Below, piece by piece: positions 1 to 6,064 of a stretch of DNA of 9,377 nucleotides. The position numbers and the translations under genes are program-made. The notes below the pieces were generated by a model, which made no database searches, was not told where the DNA came from, and saw only the letters and a list, made by a program, of their open reading frames with translations. The stretch comes from a candidate division WWE3 bacterium (GTDB lineage: Bacteria > Patescibacteriota > WWE3 > 2-01-FULL-39-13). The DNA lies in assembly GCA_027002375.1 (NCBI GenBank), contig JALWZX010000001.1, positions 1-9,377 on the forward strand. The letters run 5' to 3'. Each line of letters begins with the position of its first letter. Position 1 is the stretch's first letter.

Positions 1-106
1 ACAGAAATAGATTATCAACGGCACACAAACCGATGGAAGTACTAGCAAGTCTATACAATTTTACAAGGCAATGAGTATATGAAGGTGTCAGTGGGGGTAT
101 GTTTTG

Positions 107-157
107 TTATTTCGCAACAACTCTAATGATTCTCATCTGTCATTTCTACTACCTTCT
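107..157 (-). other. Shine-Dalgarno-like site with two overlapping mini-ORFs
   Basis: On the minus strand an AGAAGG stretch (157-152) sits 8 nt before an ATG (143-141) that opens a 6-codon frame (MTDENH, stop 125-123). A second ATG (136-134) opens an overlapping 9-codon frame (MRIIRVVAK, stop 109-107). Both lie downstream of the leftward promoter at 194-199. This is one of the few well-spaced Shine-Dalgarno sites in the window, so a leader peptide is possible. Such short frames also arise by chance, and no downstream gene is visible before the window edge. Confidence 0.2.
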
Positions 158-193
158 TACTAACGTATAGATTGATCCGATCTTTGTTCTATC

Positions 194-222
194 ATTATAC
201 ATAAAAATGGTGAAAATTCCAT
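194..222 (-). promoter_or_regulatory. Leftward promoter (TATAAT)
   Basis: A perfect TATAAT lies on the minus strand at 199-194, directly preceded by TG. No good -35 is visible at 17 bp. The predicted start is near 187, so the transcript runs leftward out of the window. Overlapping dyads lie at or near the -35 position: CATAAG-TG-CTTATG (220-233) and TTATG-AG-CATAA (229-240). The 14-mer TTTTATGTATAATG around this -10 is repeated exactly upstream of groES (6597-6584). Confidence 0.45.
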
Positions 223-257
223 AAGTGCTTATGAGCATAACCCATTAACAAACGCAA

Positions 258-656
258 TCACATTCCAATAAATTTGAGAACTCGTTCTATTACAGATTCG
301 TCAGATTCATCAGATTGTTTATTTAATATAGACAATCTTTTTAACATATTTGAACCTTTTACCGAATCATTGTTAGATTTCCCATTAACAATAACAATTT
401 CATAACCATCTTTAGTTAATTTAAGATCGTCAACAGCATGTTTTTCTATAAATTCCTCACTATCAGCATAGATAATTTTCTCTTGTAAATCAGTGTTTTC
501 TTTCAAAACTTTAGAAACCTCGTTATTTATATCATCTAATTTTTTCTGATTAGTCTTTAATTCATGAATAGACCTAATCGTAAAAATTGTCATTAATATA
601 AGAACGACGCTTAATAAAATCTGAAAATTGCTTGTATTTTTGCGATCTTCACTCAT
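258..656 (-). CDS. FtsB/DivIC-like septum formation initiator protein
   Basis: This 132-residue protein has the layout of the FtsB/DivIC family: a short cytoplasmic N-terminus (1-10), one membrane segment (about 11-28, LLSVVLILMTIFTI), a Lys/Asp/Glu-rich coiled-coil stretch (about 30-62), and then EFIEKHAVDDLKL (68-80). That last motif resembles the family's post-coil segment (E-x-I-E-x-x-A-R-x-x-L-x-L). In characterised bacteria these bitopic proteins join FtsL and the FtsQ/DivIB homologue at the division site and help activate septal peptidoglycan synthesis. The C-terminal 45 residues are Ser/Asp-rich and not diagnostic. The ATG at 656 is chosen because TATAAT (668-663) lies exactly 6 nt upstream, which predicts a leaderless mRNA. 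There is no Shine-Dalgarno. It is divergent from tRNA-Met. FtsB and DivIC cannot be told apart from sequence alone. Confidence 0.82.
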   Translation of the reverse strand: MSEDRKNTSNFQILLSVVLILMTIFTIRSIHELKTNQKKLDDINNEVSKVLKENTDLQEKIIYADSEEFIEKHAVDDLKLTKDGYEIVIVNGKSNNDSVKGSNMLKRLSILNKQSDESDESVIERVLKFIGM

Positions 657-662
657 GATAAT

Positions 663-675
663 ATTATAGTATAAT
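663..675. promoter_or_regulatory. Mirror-symmetric double -10 (ATTATA-G-TATAAT)
   Basis: A perfect 13-bp dyad places a TATAAT on each strand: 668-663 on minus and 670-675 on plus. The leftward hexamer is 6 nt from the FtsB-like ATG (leaderless). The rightward one would start RNA near 682, about 90 nt upstream of tRNA-Met, and could supply its precursor. No strong -35 is visible for either direction. Confidence 0.6.
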
Positions 676-701
676 GTAGAACGTTGTTATACATTTAATC
701 G

Positions 702-717
702 ATTAGGGGGAATTCAA
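702..717. repeat. 16-bp repeat ATTAGGGGGAATTCAA, copy 1
   Basis: This exact 16-mer recurs at 6065-6080. Both copies lie upstream of a leftward gene (the FtsB-like gene and trxB), and on the coding strand both read TTGAATTCCCCCTAAT. The run of five G is unusual in this AT-rich sequence. It may be a protein-binding site or a scar; the function is unknown. Confidence 0.45.
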
Positions 718-771
718 CCCAAATTGCACAATACAATCGTATAAAGAATAACTCGATGAATTATATATCAC

Positions 772-847
772 GGCGGCGTAGCTCAGAGGTTAGAGCACAG
801 CCCTCATAAAGCTGGGGTCGGTGGTTCGAATCCACCCGCCGCTACCA
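772..847 (+). tRNA. tRNA-Met (CAT), elongator type, CCA encoded
   Basis: The 76-nt cloverleaf is complete. It has a 7-bp acceptor stem with G1-T72 as a wobble, a GCTC/GAGC D-stem with GG in the loop, an anticodon loop CTCATAA giving CAT, variable loop GGGTC, a GGTGG/CCACC T-stem with loop TTCGAAT, discriminator A and encoded CCA. The anticodon stem CAGCC/AGCTG has a C31-A39 mismatch. It lacks the three G-C pairs (29-31/39-41) of initiator tRNA and its first pair is not an initiator-type mismatch. The D-arm and variable loop closely follow the bacterial elongator tRNA-Met pattern, so elongator Met is preferred over initiator or tRNA-Ile(CAU), although CAT alone cannot exclude the latter. Confidence 0.93.
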
Positions 848-866
848 AATTAAAAAGGAGCTTCAC

Positions 867-872
867 GATAAT
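867..872 (+). promoter_or_regulatory. Possible -10 (GATAAT) before the HD gene
   Basis: GATAAT ends 12 nt before the ATG at 885 and would give a leader of only about 6 nt. No -35 is evident, because the matching position falls at the tRNA 3' end. A good-looking AAGGAG lies at 855-860, but it is 24 nt from the ATG and there is no in-frame start at normal spacing. Co-transcription with the tRNA is the alternative. Confidence 0.25.
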
Positions 873-884
873 TGCACTAAAACA

Positions 885-1475
885 ATGAATAAAGCAAAAA
901 CAGATAAAATTAGAGATTTCGTAAAAGAATTCTATAAAAACAGTTCAGATAACTGTATGTCTGGTTGGTTTTACGACCATCATGTGAAACATGTTGCCAA
1001 ATATGCTGAGCAAATTGCCCAAGAATATAATATCAATGTTGAATTATCTGTATTATCAGCACTGTTTCATGATATAGCAGGGGCTACAGTAGGTTTTGAT
1101 GACGATAACAAATTAATGAACGAAACATTGAAAATTACAGAGAAAATAATGCGTGAGAACAACTATAGCCAAGAAGATATAAACGAAGTTAAAATAGCAA
1201 TAATACCTCATTCATGCAAAGATAAGTTCCCGACAACTGATATAGGCAAAGTTCTGGCGACAGCAGATGCACTTGGGCATTTATTAACAGATGTCTATTT
1301 GGTACTACCTATTTGTGATGAGGAAATCAACGATGAAGCCTCATGGAACGAATACAAAGAGTGGATCGTCAAAAAGATTGATAGAGACATAAATAATAAG
1401 ATATTCTTTGAAAAATATAGAAAGCTGGCTTATCCGAGATATGAGGCAATCAAATCTATTTTTAGCACAGAATAA
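885..1475 (+). CDS. HD-domain phosphohydrolase
   Basis: This 196-residue protein carries the metal-binding pattern of the HD superfamily: His-rich helix DHHVKHVAKYAEQIA (H32/H33/H36), the signature ALFHDIAG (H62-D63), a later His in IIPHSC (H109), and LATADALGHL (D128). The spacing matches small soluble HD hydrolases that act on nucleotides or other phosphate esters. The substrate cannot be read from the sequence. There is no signal peptide or membrane segment and no fused synthetase, GGDEF or response-regulator domain, so it is not a RelA/SpoT protein or an HD-GYP protein. The C-terminal 60 residues are helical and charged. It follows tRNA-Met by 37 nt and ends 54 nt before trpS. The ATG at 885 is the first start in the frame. 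The fold is well supported; the function is open. Confidence 0.85.
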   Translation: MNKAKTDKIRDFVKEFYKNSSDNCMSGWFYDHHVKHVAKYAEQIAQEYNINVELSVLSALFHDIAGATVGFDDDNKLMNETLKITEKIMRENNYSQEDINEVKIAIIPHSCKDKFPTTDIGKVLATADALGHLLTDVYLVLPICDEEINDEASWNEYKEWIVKKIDRDINNKIFFEKYRKLAYPRYEAIKSIFSTE

Positions 1476-1510
1476 TGGGTCAAAATATTATATTTTTTAT
1501 AAGTTACCCA
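1476..1510. other. AT-rich nested dyad between the HD gene and trpS
   Basis: Directly after the HD stop codon, TGGGT (1476-1480) can pair with ACCCA (1506-1510). Inside it lies a perfect AT palindrome, AAAATAT-T-ATATTTT (1482-1496), followed by two more T. It could be a weak terminator for the HD gene or an upstream element for the trpS promoter. Its lack of G-C pairs makes a strong intrinsic terminator unlikely. Confidence 0.3.
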
Positions 1511-1514
1511 AATC

Positions 1515-1523
1515 TGATATAAT
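1515..1523 (+). promoter_or_regulatory. trpS promoter, extended -10, leaderless
   Basis: TGATATAAT is an extended -10 (TG-n-TATAAT, hexamer 1518-1523). Exactly six bases (AACCCT) separate it from the trpS ATG at 1530, so +1 should be the A of the start codon. The upstream region is T-rich (1490-1500) with no clear -35, which fits an extended -10 promoter. There is no Shine-Dalgarno. Confidence 0.65.
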
Positions 1524-1529
1524 AACCCT

Positions 1530-2528
1530 ATGAAACGAATACTCACAGGTGATCGCCCAACAGGACCTCTACATCTTGGGCATTATGTAGGTTCCCTAAA
1601 AAAAAGAGTTGAGCTAATAAAATCTGGTAAATACGACCCTTTCATAATGATAGCCGACGTTCAAGCCCTAACAGACAACTTTGACACCCCAGAAAAAGTG
1701 CAAGAAAACGTTTGGCAAGTTCTTCAAGATTATCTAGCAGTGGGAATCGACCCCAACAAAGCCACAATATTTTTACAATCAGCAATACCTGAAATTGCAG
1801 AATTAACTGTTTTTTACGCAAATTTGGTGTCTATTTCGCGCCTTGAAAGAAACCCAACAGTAAAAGATGAAATAAAACAAAAGGATAAATTTCAAAAAGC
1901 AGTTCCACTTGGGTTTTTCATGTATCCTGTATCACAGGCCGCTGACATAACAATCGTTAAGGGGGAAGTCGTTCCAGTTGGTGAAGATCAGCTTCCACAT
2001 ATAGAACAAACTAGAGAAATTGTTAGAAAATTTAACAGTATTTACGGTAAGGTATTTCCAGAACCTGAGGGATTAGTGGGTGAATTCCCCCGACTAATAG
2101 GCACAGATGGAAATGCCAAAATGAGCAAATCTCTAGGTAATACAATTTACTTAAACGACGATGAGGAAACCGTTAACAAGAAAGTGATGACAATGTACAC
2201 AGACCCAAATCGTATACATGCAAACGACCCAGGTAAGGTAGAAGGTAACCCAGTTTTCATATATCACGATGCGTTTAACAAAAACACTGAAGAAGTTAAA
2301 GAGCTGAAAGAGCGATATAGAAAGGGTAAAGTAGGTGATGTGGAAGTCAAAAAGAAACTCGCAGTAGTGATAAATGAATTTTTAGAACCAATACGTGAAC
2401 GTCGTGCAAAGTATGAAGATAAAAATTTGTTGGTGGAAATTTTACGTGATGGTACGAAAAAAGCTAAAAATGTCGCAGAAGAAACTATGCGAGAAGTTAA
2501 AGATAGTATGAAGTTAGTTAGGATTTAA
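1530..2528 (+). CDS. trpS: Tryptophanyl-tRNA synthetase
   Basis: This class I aminoacyl-tRNA synthetase charges tRNA-Trp with tryptophan using ATP in the cytoplasm. At 332 residues it is close to the usual bacterial length (about 330). It has the N-terminal TGDRPTGPLHLGH segment with the HIGH-type signature HLGH (15-18), the IADVQALTDN region (41-50), the tryptophan-pocket stretch including MYPVSQAADI (131-140) and VPVGEDQ (148-154), and the signature KMSKS (197-201) followed by the C-terminal anticodon-binding helices. Nothing is missing. The ATG at 1530 is fixed by the extended -10 exactly 6 nt upstream. The stop is 4 nt before the next gene, so the two are probably one transcript, ending at the hairpin at 3447-3469. 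Confidence 0.97.
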   Translation: MKRILTGDRPTGPLHLGHYVGSLKKRVELIKSGKYDPFIMIADVQALTDNFDTPEKVQENVWQVLQDYLAVGIDPNKATIFLQSAIPEIAELTVFYANLVSISRLERNPTVKDEIKQKDKFQKAVPLGFFMYPVSQAADITIVKGEVVPVGEDQLPHIEQTREIVRKFNSIYGKVFPEPEGLVGEFPRLIGTDGNAKMSKSLGNTIYLNDDEETVNKKVMTMYTDPNRIHANDPGKVEGNPVFIYHDAFNKNTEEVKELKERYRKGKVGDVEVKKKLAVVINEFLEPIRERRAKYEDKNLLVEILRDGTKKAKNVAEETMREVKDSMKLVRI

Positions 2529-2532
2529 ATAA

Positions 2533-3441
2533 ATGTGCCCCATAGACTTTAGTATAATTGCTAAAGATGCTAGTAACATAGCCGGCGACACTATAAGATC
2601 TATAAACCCAAATTCTGGTACACCTCTTAAGGATCTCGTCACAAGTATGAGACGTCCTGATAATCCAATAGAAGAAGTTGTTAATAAAACAGAAGGGTTA
2701 AGATTGCCTGAATCAGCTTACGAATTGTATGATTTGGTTAGTTACATGACTGATTTTCAAAATGAAAATGGAAATGTTTTGCTAGAGGATGGCAAATCGA
2801 AAACACCAGAAGATTTGTTTTTGAGATTTGTTAGTAGTAAGTTTTTGGAATATGAATATAGAGGTGATACAACAGCATTCGAAAGATCTATTCTTATAAG
2901 AACTCTTTTATTCGCTGATAGGCTTGCAAATGATGACGTTATTACTTTCGCTGATTACGCTATTTTTTTGGGATCTGTAGATCACTACCTGAGAGAAGAA
3001 CCAAAACTTGAAAATCTTGGTGAACTATATGATTCAGAAATCAAGGACGTTTTTGACCAAAATGGAAACTTACTTGGAAAAGAAAATTTTGAAATTCAAA
3101 GAATTGGTATAATTTCCCATAACCGTGGGTTCATGGAAAATTTGGAATTAAATAAACCTGATGCAGATTTCGTAGTAATAAGAGATGCAATCCCTGAGAT
3201 CCCGCCGTTAAGAATGTCAAAAAATCCTGCTAAAGCTGTCATGCGAATCTATCGTATTGATAACGAAATTAAGATGGTGGGTAGTTCTGATTTAGCGATT
3301 GCGAGGTCTCCTGTTTCAACTGATGGTTCCAACATAGATGTTTATCCAGCTATTGTAGAAACATATGGAGTAAACGAGGTTACTGGGGAGAAGTTTACTA
3401 GGTATGAGTTCGCTTTCCTGTACGTTAAAAATGATCAATGA
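2533..3441 (+). CDS. Hypothetical protein, co-transcribed with trpS
   Basis: I do not recognise this 302-residue protein. It starts 4 nt after the trpS stop, with AGGA (2520-2523) 9 nt before the ATG, one of the few Shine-Dalgarno-like sites in the window. No signal peptide, membrane segment, Walker motif, zinc-binding cysteine set or HTH can be seen. It has one cysteine (C2) and is rich in Asp, Glu, Asn and Ile. The N-terminal half (about 55-165) looks helical, with RLPESAYELYDLVSYMTDF and a run around FERSILIRTLLFADRL (about 119-134). The C-terminal half (about 180-300) has alternating short hydrophobic stretches typical of beta structure (IQRIGIISH, DFVVIRDAI, AVMRIYRI, RYEFAFLYV). A soluble two-part protein is the fair description. 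Its location suggests a link to translation only weakly. Confidence 0.8.
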   Translation: MCPIDFSIIAKDASNIAGDTIRSINPNSGTPLKDLVTSMRRPDNPIEEVVNKTEGLRLPESAYELYDLVSYMTDFQNENGNVLLEDGKSKTPEDLFLRFVSSKFLEYEYRGDTTAFERSILIRTLLFADRLANDDVITFADYAIFLGSVDHYLREEPKLENLGELYDSEIKDVFDQNGNLLGKENFEIQRIGIISHNRGFMENLELNKPDADFVVIRDAIPEIPPLRMSKNPAKAVMRIYRIDNEIKMVGSSDLAIARSPVSTDGSNIDVYPAIVETYGVNEVTGEKFTRYEFAFLYVKNDQ

Positions 3442-3545
3442 AATTTCACGGGCTAAAGCCCGTGTTTTTCTTATCGCCAATTACTATATTGACTAACTCC
3501 AACCACGCACTAAAGTGCGTGGTTTTAAGTTTGGCGATAAGAAAA
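3441..3545 (-). repeat. Two-hairpin palindromic repeat, copy 1
   Basis: Read on the minus strand, this element starts with TTATCGCCAAACTTAAA, then an 11-bp perfect stem (arms 3524-3514 and 3511-3501, core CGCACT/AGTGCG), then GTTAG, an inverted TTGGCGATAAG, and a second hairpin CACGGGC-TTTA-GCCCGTG (3464-3447). Outer arms of 15 bp pair perfectly (3466-3480 with 3531-3545, TTTTCTTATCGCCAA). Copy 2 at 8572-8652 has the same order of parts. Loops of the form CTTTAG/CTAAAG and subterminal hairpins recall IS200/IS605 ends and REP/MITE-like derivatives; that assignment is inference. There is no transposase in it. Confidence 0.75.
3447..3469 (+). terminator. Intrinsic terminator after the trpS operon
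   Basis: CACGGGC-TAAA-GCCCGTG (3447-3464) is a 7-bp GC-rich perfect stem followed by five T, 5 nt after the stop of the 302-residue protein. It should end rightward transcription. It doubles as the second hairpin of repeat copy 1, so the mobile-looking element appears to supply the terminator. The next stem (3501-3524, followed by TTTT) could act as a backup. Confidence 0.75.
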
Positions 3546-3547
3546 GC

Positions 3548-3573
3548 AAAAAACCCACGATTTTAACCGTAAG
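3548..3573 (-). terminator. Intrinsic terminator of gdhA
   Basis: On the minus strand, downstream of the gdhA stop, CTTACGGTT can pair with AATCGTGGG through a 2-nt loop (nine pairs, three of them G-T), followed directly by TTTTTT (3553-3548). The stem is weak but the T run is good and the position is right, just before repeat copy 1. Confidence 0.5.
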
Positions 3574-3611
3574 TCTTTACTTCTCAAACCAAGTTTTAAT
3601 TTGAAAATTAC

Positions 3612-5003
3612 CTATACAATCCCTTGTGCTCGCATTGCATTTGCCACCTTTATAAATCCGCCTATGTTTGCACCTTTAACATAATCAACTTTATATTTTG
3701 TGCGAATTCCCTCTAAGGCACCTTCTTCGTTAACATCTACATCAGCAAATTCATCTATTCCATATCTTACAGTTGTTTTATGTATATTTTTCATTATTTC
3801 TTTTAGCTTTTGATCAACTTCCTCACGACTCCAAGCCATTCTTAAACTATTTTGAGACATTTCTAAACCAGATACAGCAACACCACCTGCATTTGAAGCT
3901 TTTCCAGGAGCATATAAAATGTCAGCTTCTTGATAAACTTTTATAGCTTCGTTTGTACTTGGCATATTTGCACCTTCTGCAACTGCAATAACACCATTTT
4001 CAACCAATACCTTAGCATCTTTTTCATCAATCTCGTTTTGTGTAGCACATGGTAATGCAATATCTACTTTAACTTCCCATGGTTTTTTACCCTCAAAATA
4101 TTCTGCGCCTGAAAACTTTTCTGCGTATTCTTTTATTCTGCCGTGTTTTACACTCTTTAGTTTTTTAACAAATTCCAGTTTTTCTTTATCGACGCCTGCA
4201 CTATCATAAACATACCCATTTGAATCTGATAATGTTACCACTTGTGCCCCTAATTCTATTGCCTTTTCTGTTGCATATTGTGCAACATTCCCAGATCCAG
4301 ATATTGCTACAGTTTTTCCGACTAATTCTTCTTCACGTGTTTTTAACATCTCTACTAAGAAATAAATGAGCCCATACCCTGTTGCTTCTGGCCTAATATT
4401 ACTTCCGCCCCATTCTAAACCTTTGCCTGTTAAAACACCGGTAAATTCATTTCGCAATCTTTTGTATTGACCAAACAGATATCCAATTTCCCTTGCACCA
4501 ACGCCTATATCACCTGCAGGAACATCTGTATTAGGTCCAATATGTCTATATAGTTCATTCATAAAAGATTGACAAAAACGCATAATTTCCCCATCACTTT
4601 TATTATGTGGGTCAAAATCACTGCCACCTTTGCCACCACCCATTGGTAGGCCCGTTAGGCTATTTTTGAACGCTTGTTCGAATCCCAAGAATTTTAAGAT
4701 ACTCAAGTTTACAGATTCGTGAAATCGCAAGCCGCCTTTATATGGGCCAATAGCACTGTTGAATTCCACCCTATAACCTTTATTTATTTGCACATTACCA
4801 TTGTCATCTACCCAAGGTACTCTAAACATAACAACCCTTTCTGGTTCTATAATTCTTTCTAACAGGCTTTTGTTTAAATATTTTTCGTTGGAATTCAAAA
4901 ATGGTTCTACAGAAACAACAAATTCTTCAACTGCCTGCAAAAACTCAGGTTGATTTGGGTTTTTCTTTTTTACATATTCTAAGAACTTTAAGGAATCAAA
5001 CAT
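3612..5003 (-). CDS. gdhA: NADP-type glutamate dehydrogenase
   Basis: This enzyme interconverts glutamate with 2-oxoglutarate and ammonium and is usually biosynthetic in bacteria with the NADP form. At 463 residues it fits the hexameric short-chain class (E. coli GdhA is 447). The substrate domain shows GPYKGGLRFH (86-95) and LPMGGGKGGSDFDP (119-132), with catalytic Lys at 125, and PAGDIGVGAREIGY (162-174) with the catalytic Asp at 165. The Rossmann domain has GSGNVAQYA (236-244), and the second strand ends in SDSNG (259-263) rather than an acidic NAD-type end, which favours NADP. EGANMPST and PGKASNAGGVAVSGLEMSQN are also intact. No Shine-Dalgarno lies near the ATG at 5003; TTATAT (5011-5006) is a possible -10. 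It sits 122 nt downstream of trxB. The protein looks complete and functional. Confidence 0.96.
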   Translation of the reverse strand: MFDSLKFLEYVKKKNPNQPEFLQAVEEFVVSVEPFLNSNEKYLNKSLLERIIEPERVVMFRVPWVDDNGNVQINKGYRVEFNSAIGPYKGGLRFHESVNLSILKFLGFEQAFKNSLTGLPMGGGKGGSDFDPHNKSDGEIMRFCQSFMNELYRHIGPNTDVPAGDIGVGAREIGYLFGQYKRLRNEFTGVLTGKGLEWGGSNIRPEATGYGLIYFLVEMLKTREEELVGKTVAISGSGNVAQYATEKAIELGAQVVTLSDSNGYVYDSAGVDKEKLEFVKKLKSVKHGRIKEYAEKFSGAEYFEGKKPWEVKVDIALPCATQNEIDEKDAKVLVENGVIAVAEGANMPSTNEAIKVYQEADILYAPGKASNAGGVAVSGLEMSQNSLRMAWSREEVDQKLKEIMKNIHKTTVRYGIDEFADVDVNEEGALEGIRTKYKVDYVKGANIGGFIKVANAMRAQGIV

Positions 5004-5125
5004 TTATATAATTGTGAGTTTTTCCTTGACGCATATATCTGCGAGACGAAAACTCGCTAAAATTTACTAAATATGTAATGACTCTACAGTTTCACCAAAT
5101 AGCTTCACAAATACGACAAATTTTG

Positions 5126-6058
5126 TTAATCCCTTTGGTCTGATAACCATTTCTCTGCGTCAAGCGCAGACATGCAACCCATACCTGCAGCTGTAATTGC
5201 TTGTTGATATCTGTAATCTCTAACATCACCTGCTACAAAAACACCATCAACGCTTGTTTTCGTATTATCTGTTACTACTACATATCCTTGTTCGTCTAAA
5301 TCGACCTTACCTTTCAAAAATTTGGTATTAGGAACATGTCCAATTGCCAGAAACAATCCGTCAACTTTTAATTCAGATTTTTCTCCACTTTGTGTGTTTT
5401 CTAAAACTAGTGTTTCAACAAACTGCGAGCCTTTAATTTCTATAACTTGTGAATTCCAAACAATCTCTATCTTATCATTATTAAAAACTCTATTTTGCAT
5501 AGCTTTTGAAGCTCTAAACTCATCTCTACGATGTATAACATAAACTTTCTTAGCAAACTTGGTTAAATATGTAGATTCTTCCATTGCACTGTCACCACCA
5601 CCGACTACAGCAACAACCTTATCTCTGTAAAAAGAGGCATCACAAGTGGCGCACACAGAAACACCTCGACCGTAAAAGTCATCCTCACCAGGCACATGCA
5701 AGCGTCTTGGTGAAGAGCCCGTCGCTATTATCACGGATTTTGCTTTGAATACCTTACCTTCATTTGTTTTAATGGTTTTAATATCGCCAGAAAAATCAAC
5801 ATCAACTGCATCTTCATACAAAAATTCAGCATTGTATTTTTGTGCCTGTTTCATCATATTCTGCATAAGTTCTGGTCCGTCAACACCATCGACAAACCCA
5901 GGGTAATTTTCGACAAGCGTTGTATTCATAAGTTGCCCACCATATTCAAAACCTGCTATTACAAGTGGGTTCAAGTTTGCGCGCCCATTATAAATAGCCG
6001 CGGTTAAACCTGCTGGTCCAGATCCAATTATTATTACTTCTTTAATGTTTTTACTCAT
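5126..6058 (-). CDS. trxB: Thioredoxin reductase (NADPH)
   Basis: This low-molecular-weight flavoenzyme passes electrons from NADPH through FAD and a disulfide to thioredoxin-like proteins. At 310 residues its length is normal. It contains the N-terminal FAD-binding GSGPAG (12-17), the redox pair CATC (136-139), the NADPH-binding GGGDSAMEE (153-161) with HRRDEFRA (176-183), which carries the arginines that bind the NADPH 2'-phosphate, and the C-terminal FAD motif VFVAGDVRD (273-281) with YQQAITAAGMGCMSALDAE. All key residues are present. No thioredoxin gene is in the window. The glutaredoxin-like protein encoded 0.7 kb upstream on the same strand is a possible partner. The ATG at 6058 gives the full FAD motif. 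The neighbours are gdhA and groES, with gaps of 122 and 151 nt, so separate transcripts are plausible. Confidence 0.96.
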   Translation of the reverse strand: MSKNIKEVIIIGSGPAGLTAAIYNGRANLNPLVIAGFEYGGQLMNTTLVENYPGFVDGVDGPELMQNMMKQAQKYNAEFLYEDAVDVDFSGDIKTIKTNEGKVFKAKSVIIATGSSPRRLHVPGEDDFYGRGVSVCATCDASFYRDKVVAVVGGGDSAMEESTYLTKFAKKVYVIHRRDEFRASKAMQNRVFNNDKIEIVWNSQVIEIKGSQFVETLVLENTQSGEKSELKVDGLFLAIGHVPNTKFLKGKVDLDEQGYVVVTDNTKTSVDGVFVAGDVRDYRYQQAITAAGMGCMSALDAEKWLSDQRD

Positions 6059-6064
6059 ATAATT

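Larger units (their letters stand above)
1..257. other. Left-edge region without a convincing gene
   Basis: No long open frame is supported here. One + strand frame (from position 3) is open from the window edge for 23 residues to a TGA at 72-74, ending in ASLYNFTRQ, and another is open for 14 residues to a TAG at 43-45. Either could be the tail of a gene starting outside the window, but neither tail carries a motif I recognise. The rest contains a leftward promoter, short overlapping dyads at 220-240 and tiny ORFs, described separately. Confidence 0.4.

Noticed and set aside
855..860. AAGGAG as the ribosome binding site of the HD gene
   Set aside because: It is 24 nt from the ATG and no in-frame start lies at normal spacing. 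It may be a chance match after the tRNA.
2083..2099. Partial third copy of the 16-bp repeat (GAATTCCCCC then CTAAT) in trpS
   Set aside because: It encodes the GEFPRLIG stretch of the synthetase and the match is interrupted, so coincidence under coding constraint is the simpler reading.
3441..3545. CRISPR-like or group II intron structure at the palindromic repeat
   Set aside because: There is no regular repeat-spacer spacing, no cas gene, and the element is far too short for an intron. Dispersed palindromic repeat fits better.
5041..5057. GCGAG-N7-CTCGC hairpin between trxB and gdhA as a trxB terminator
   Set aside because: The stem is only 5 bp and no T run follows on the minus strand, so termination is not supported.
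5322..5543. Open frame of 73 codons on the plus strand
   Set aside because: It lies wholly antisense to trxB, whose motifs are intact, and its product has no recognisable pattern.
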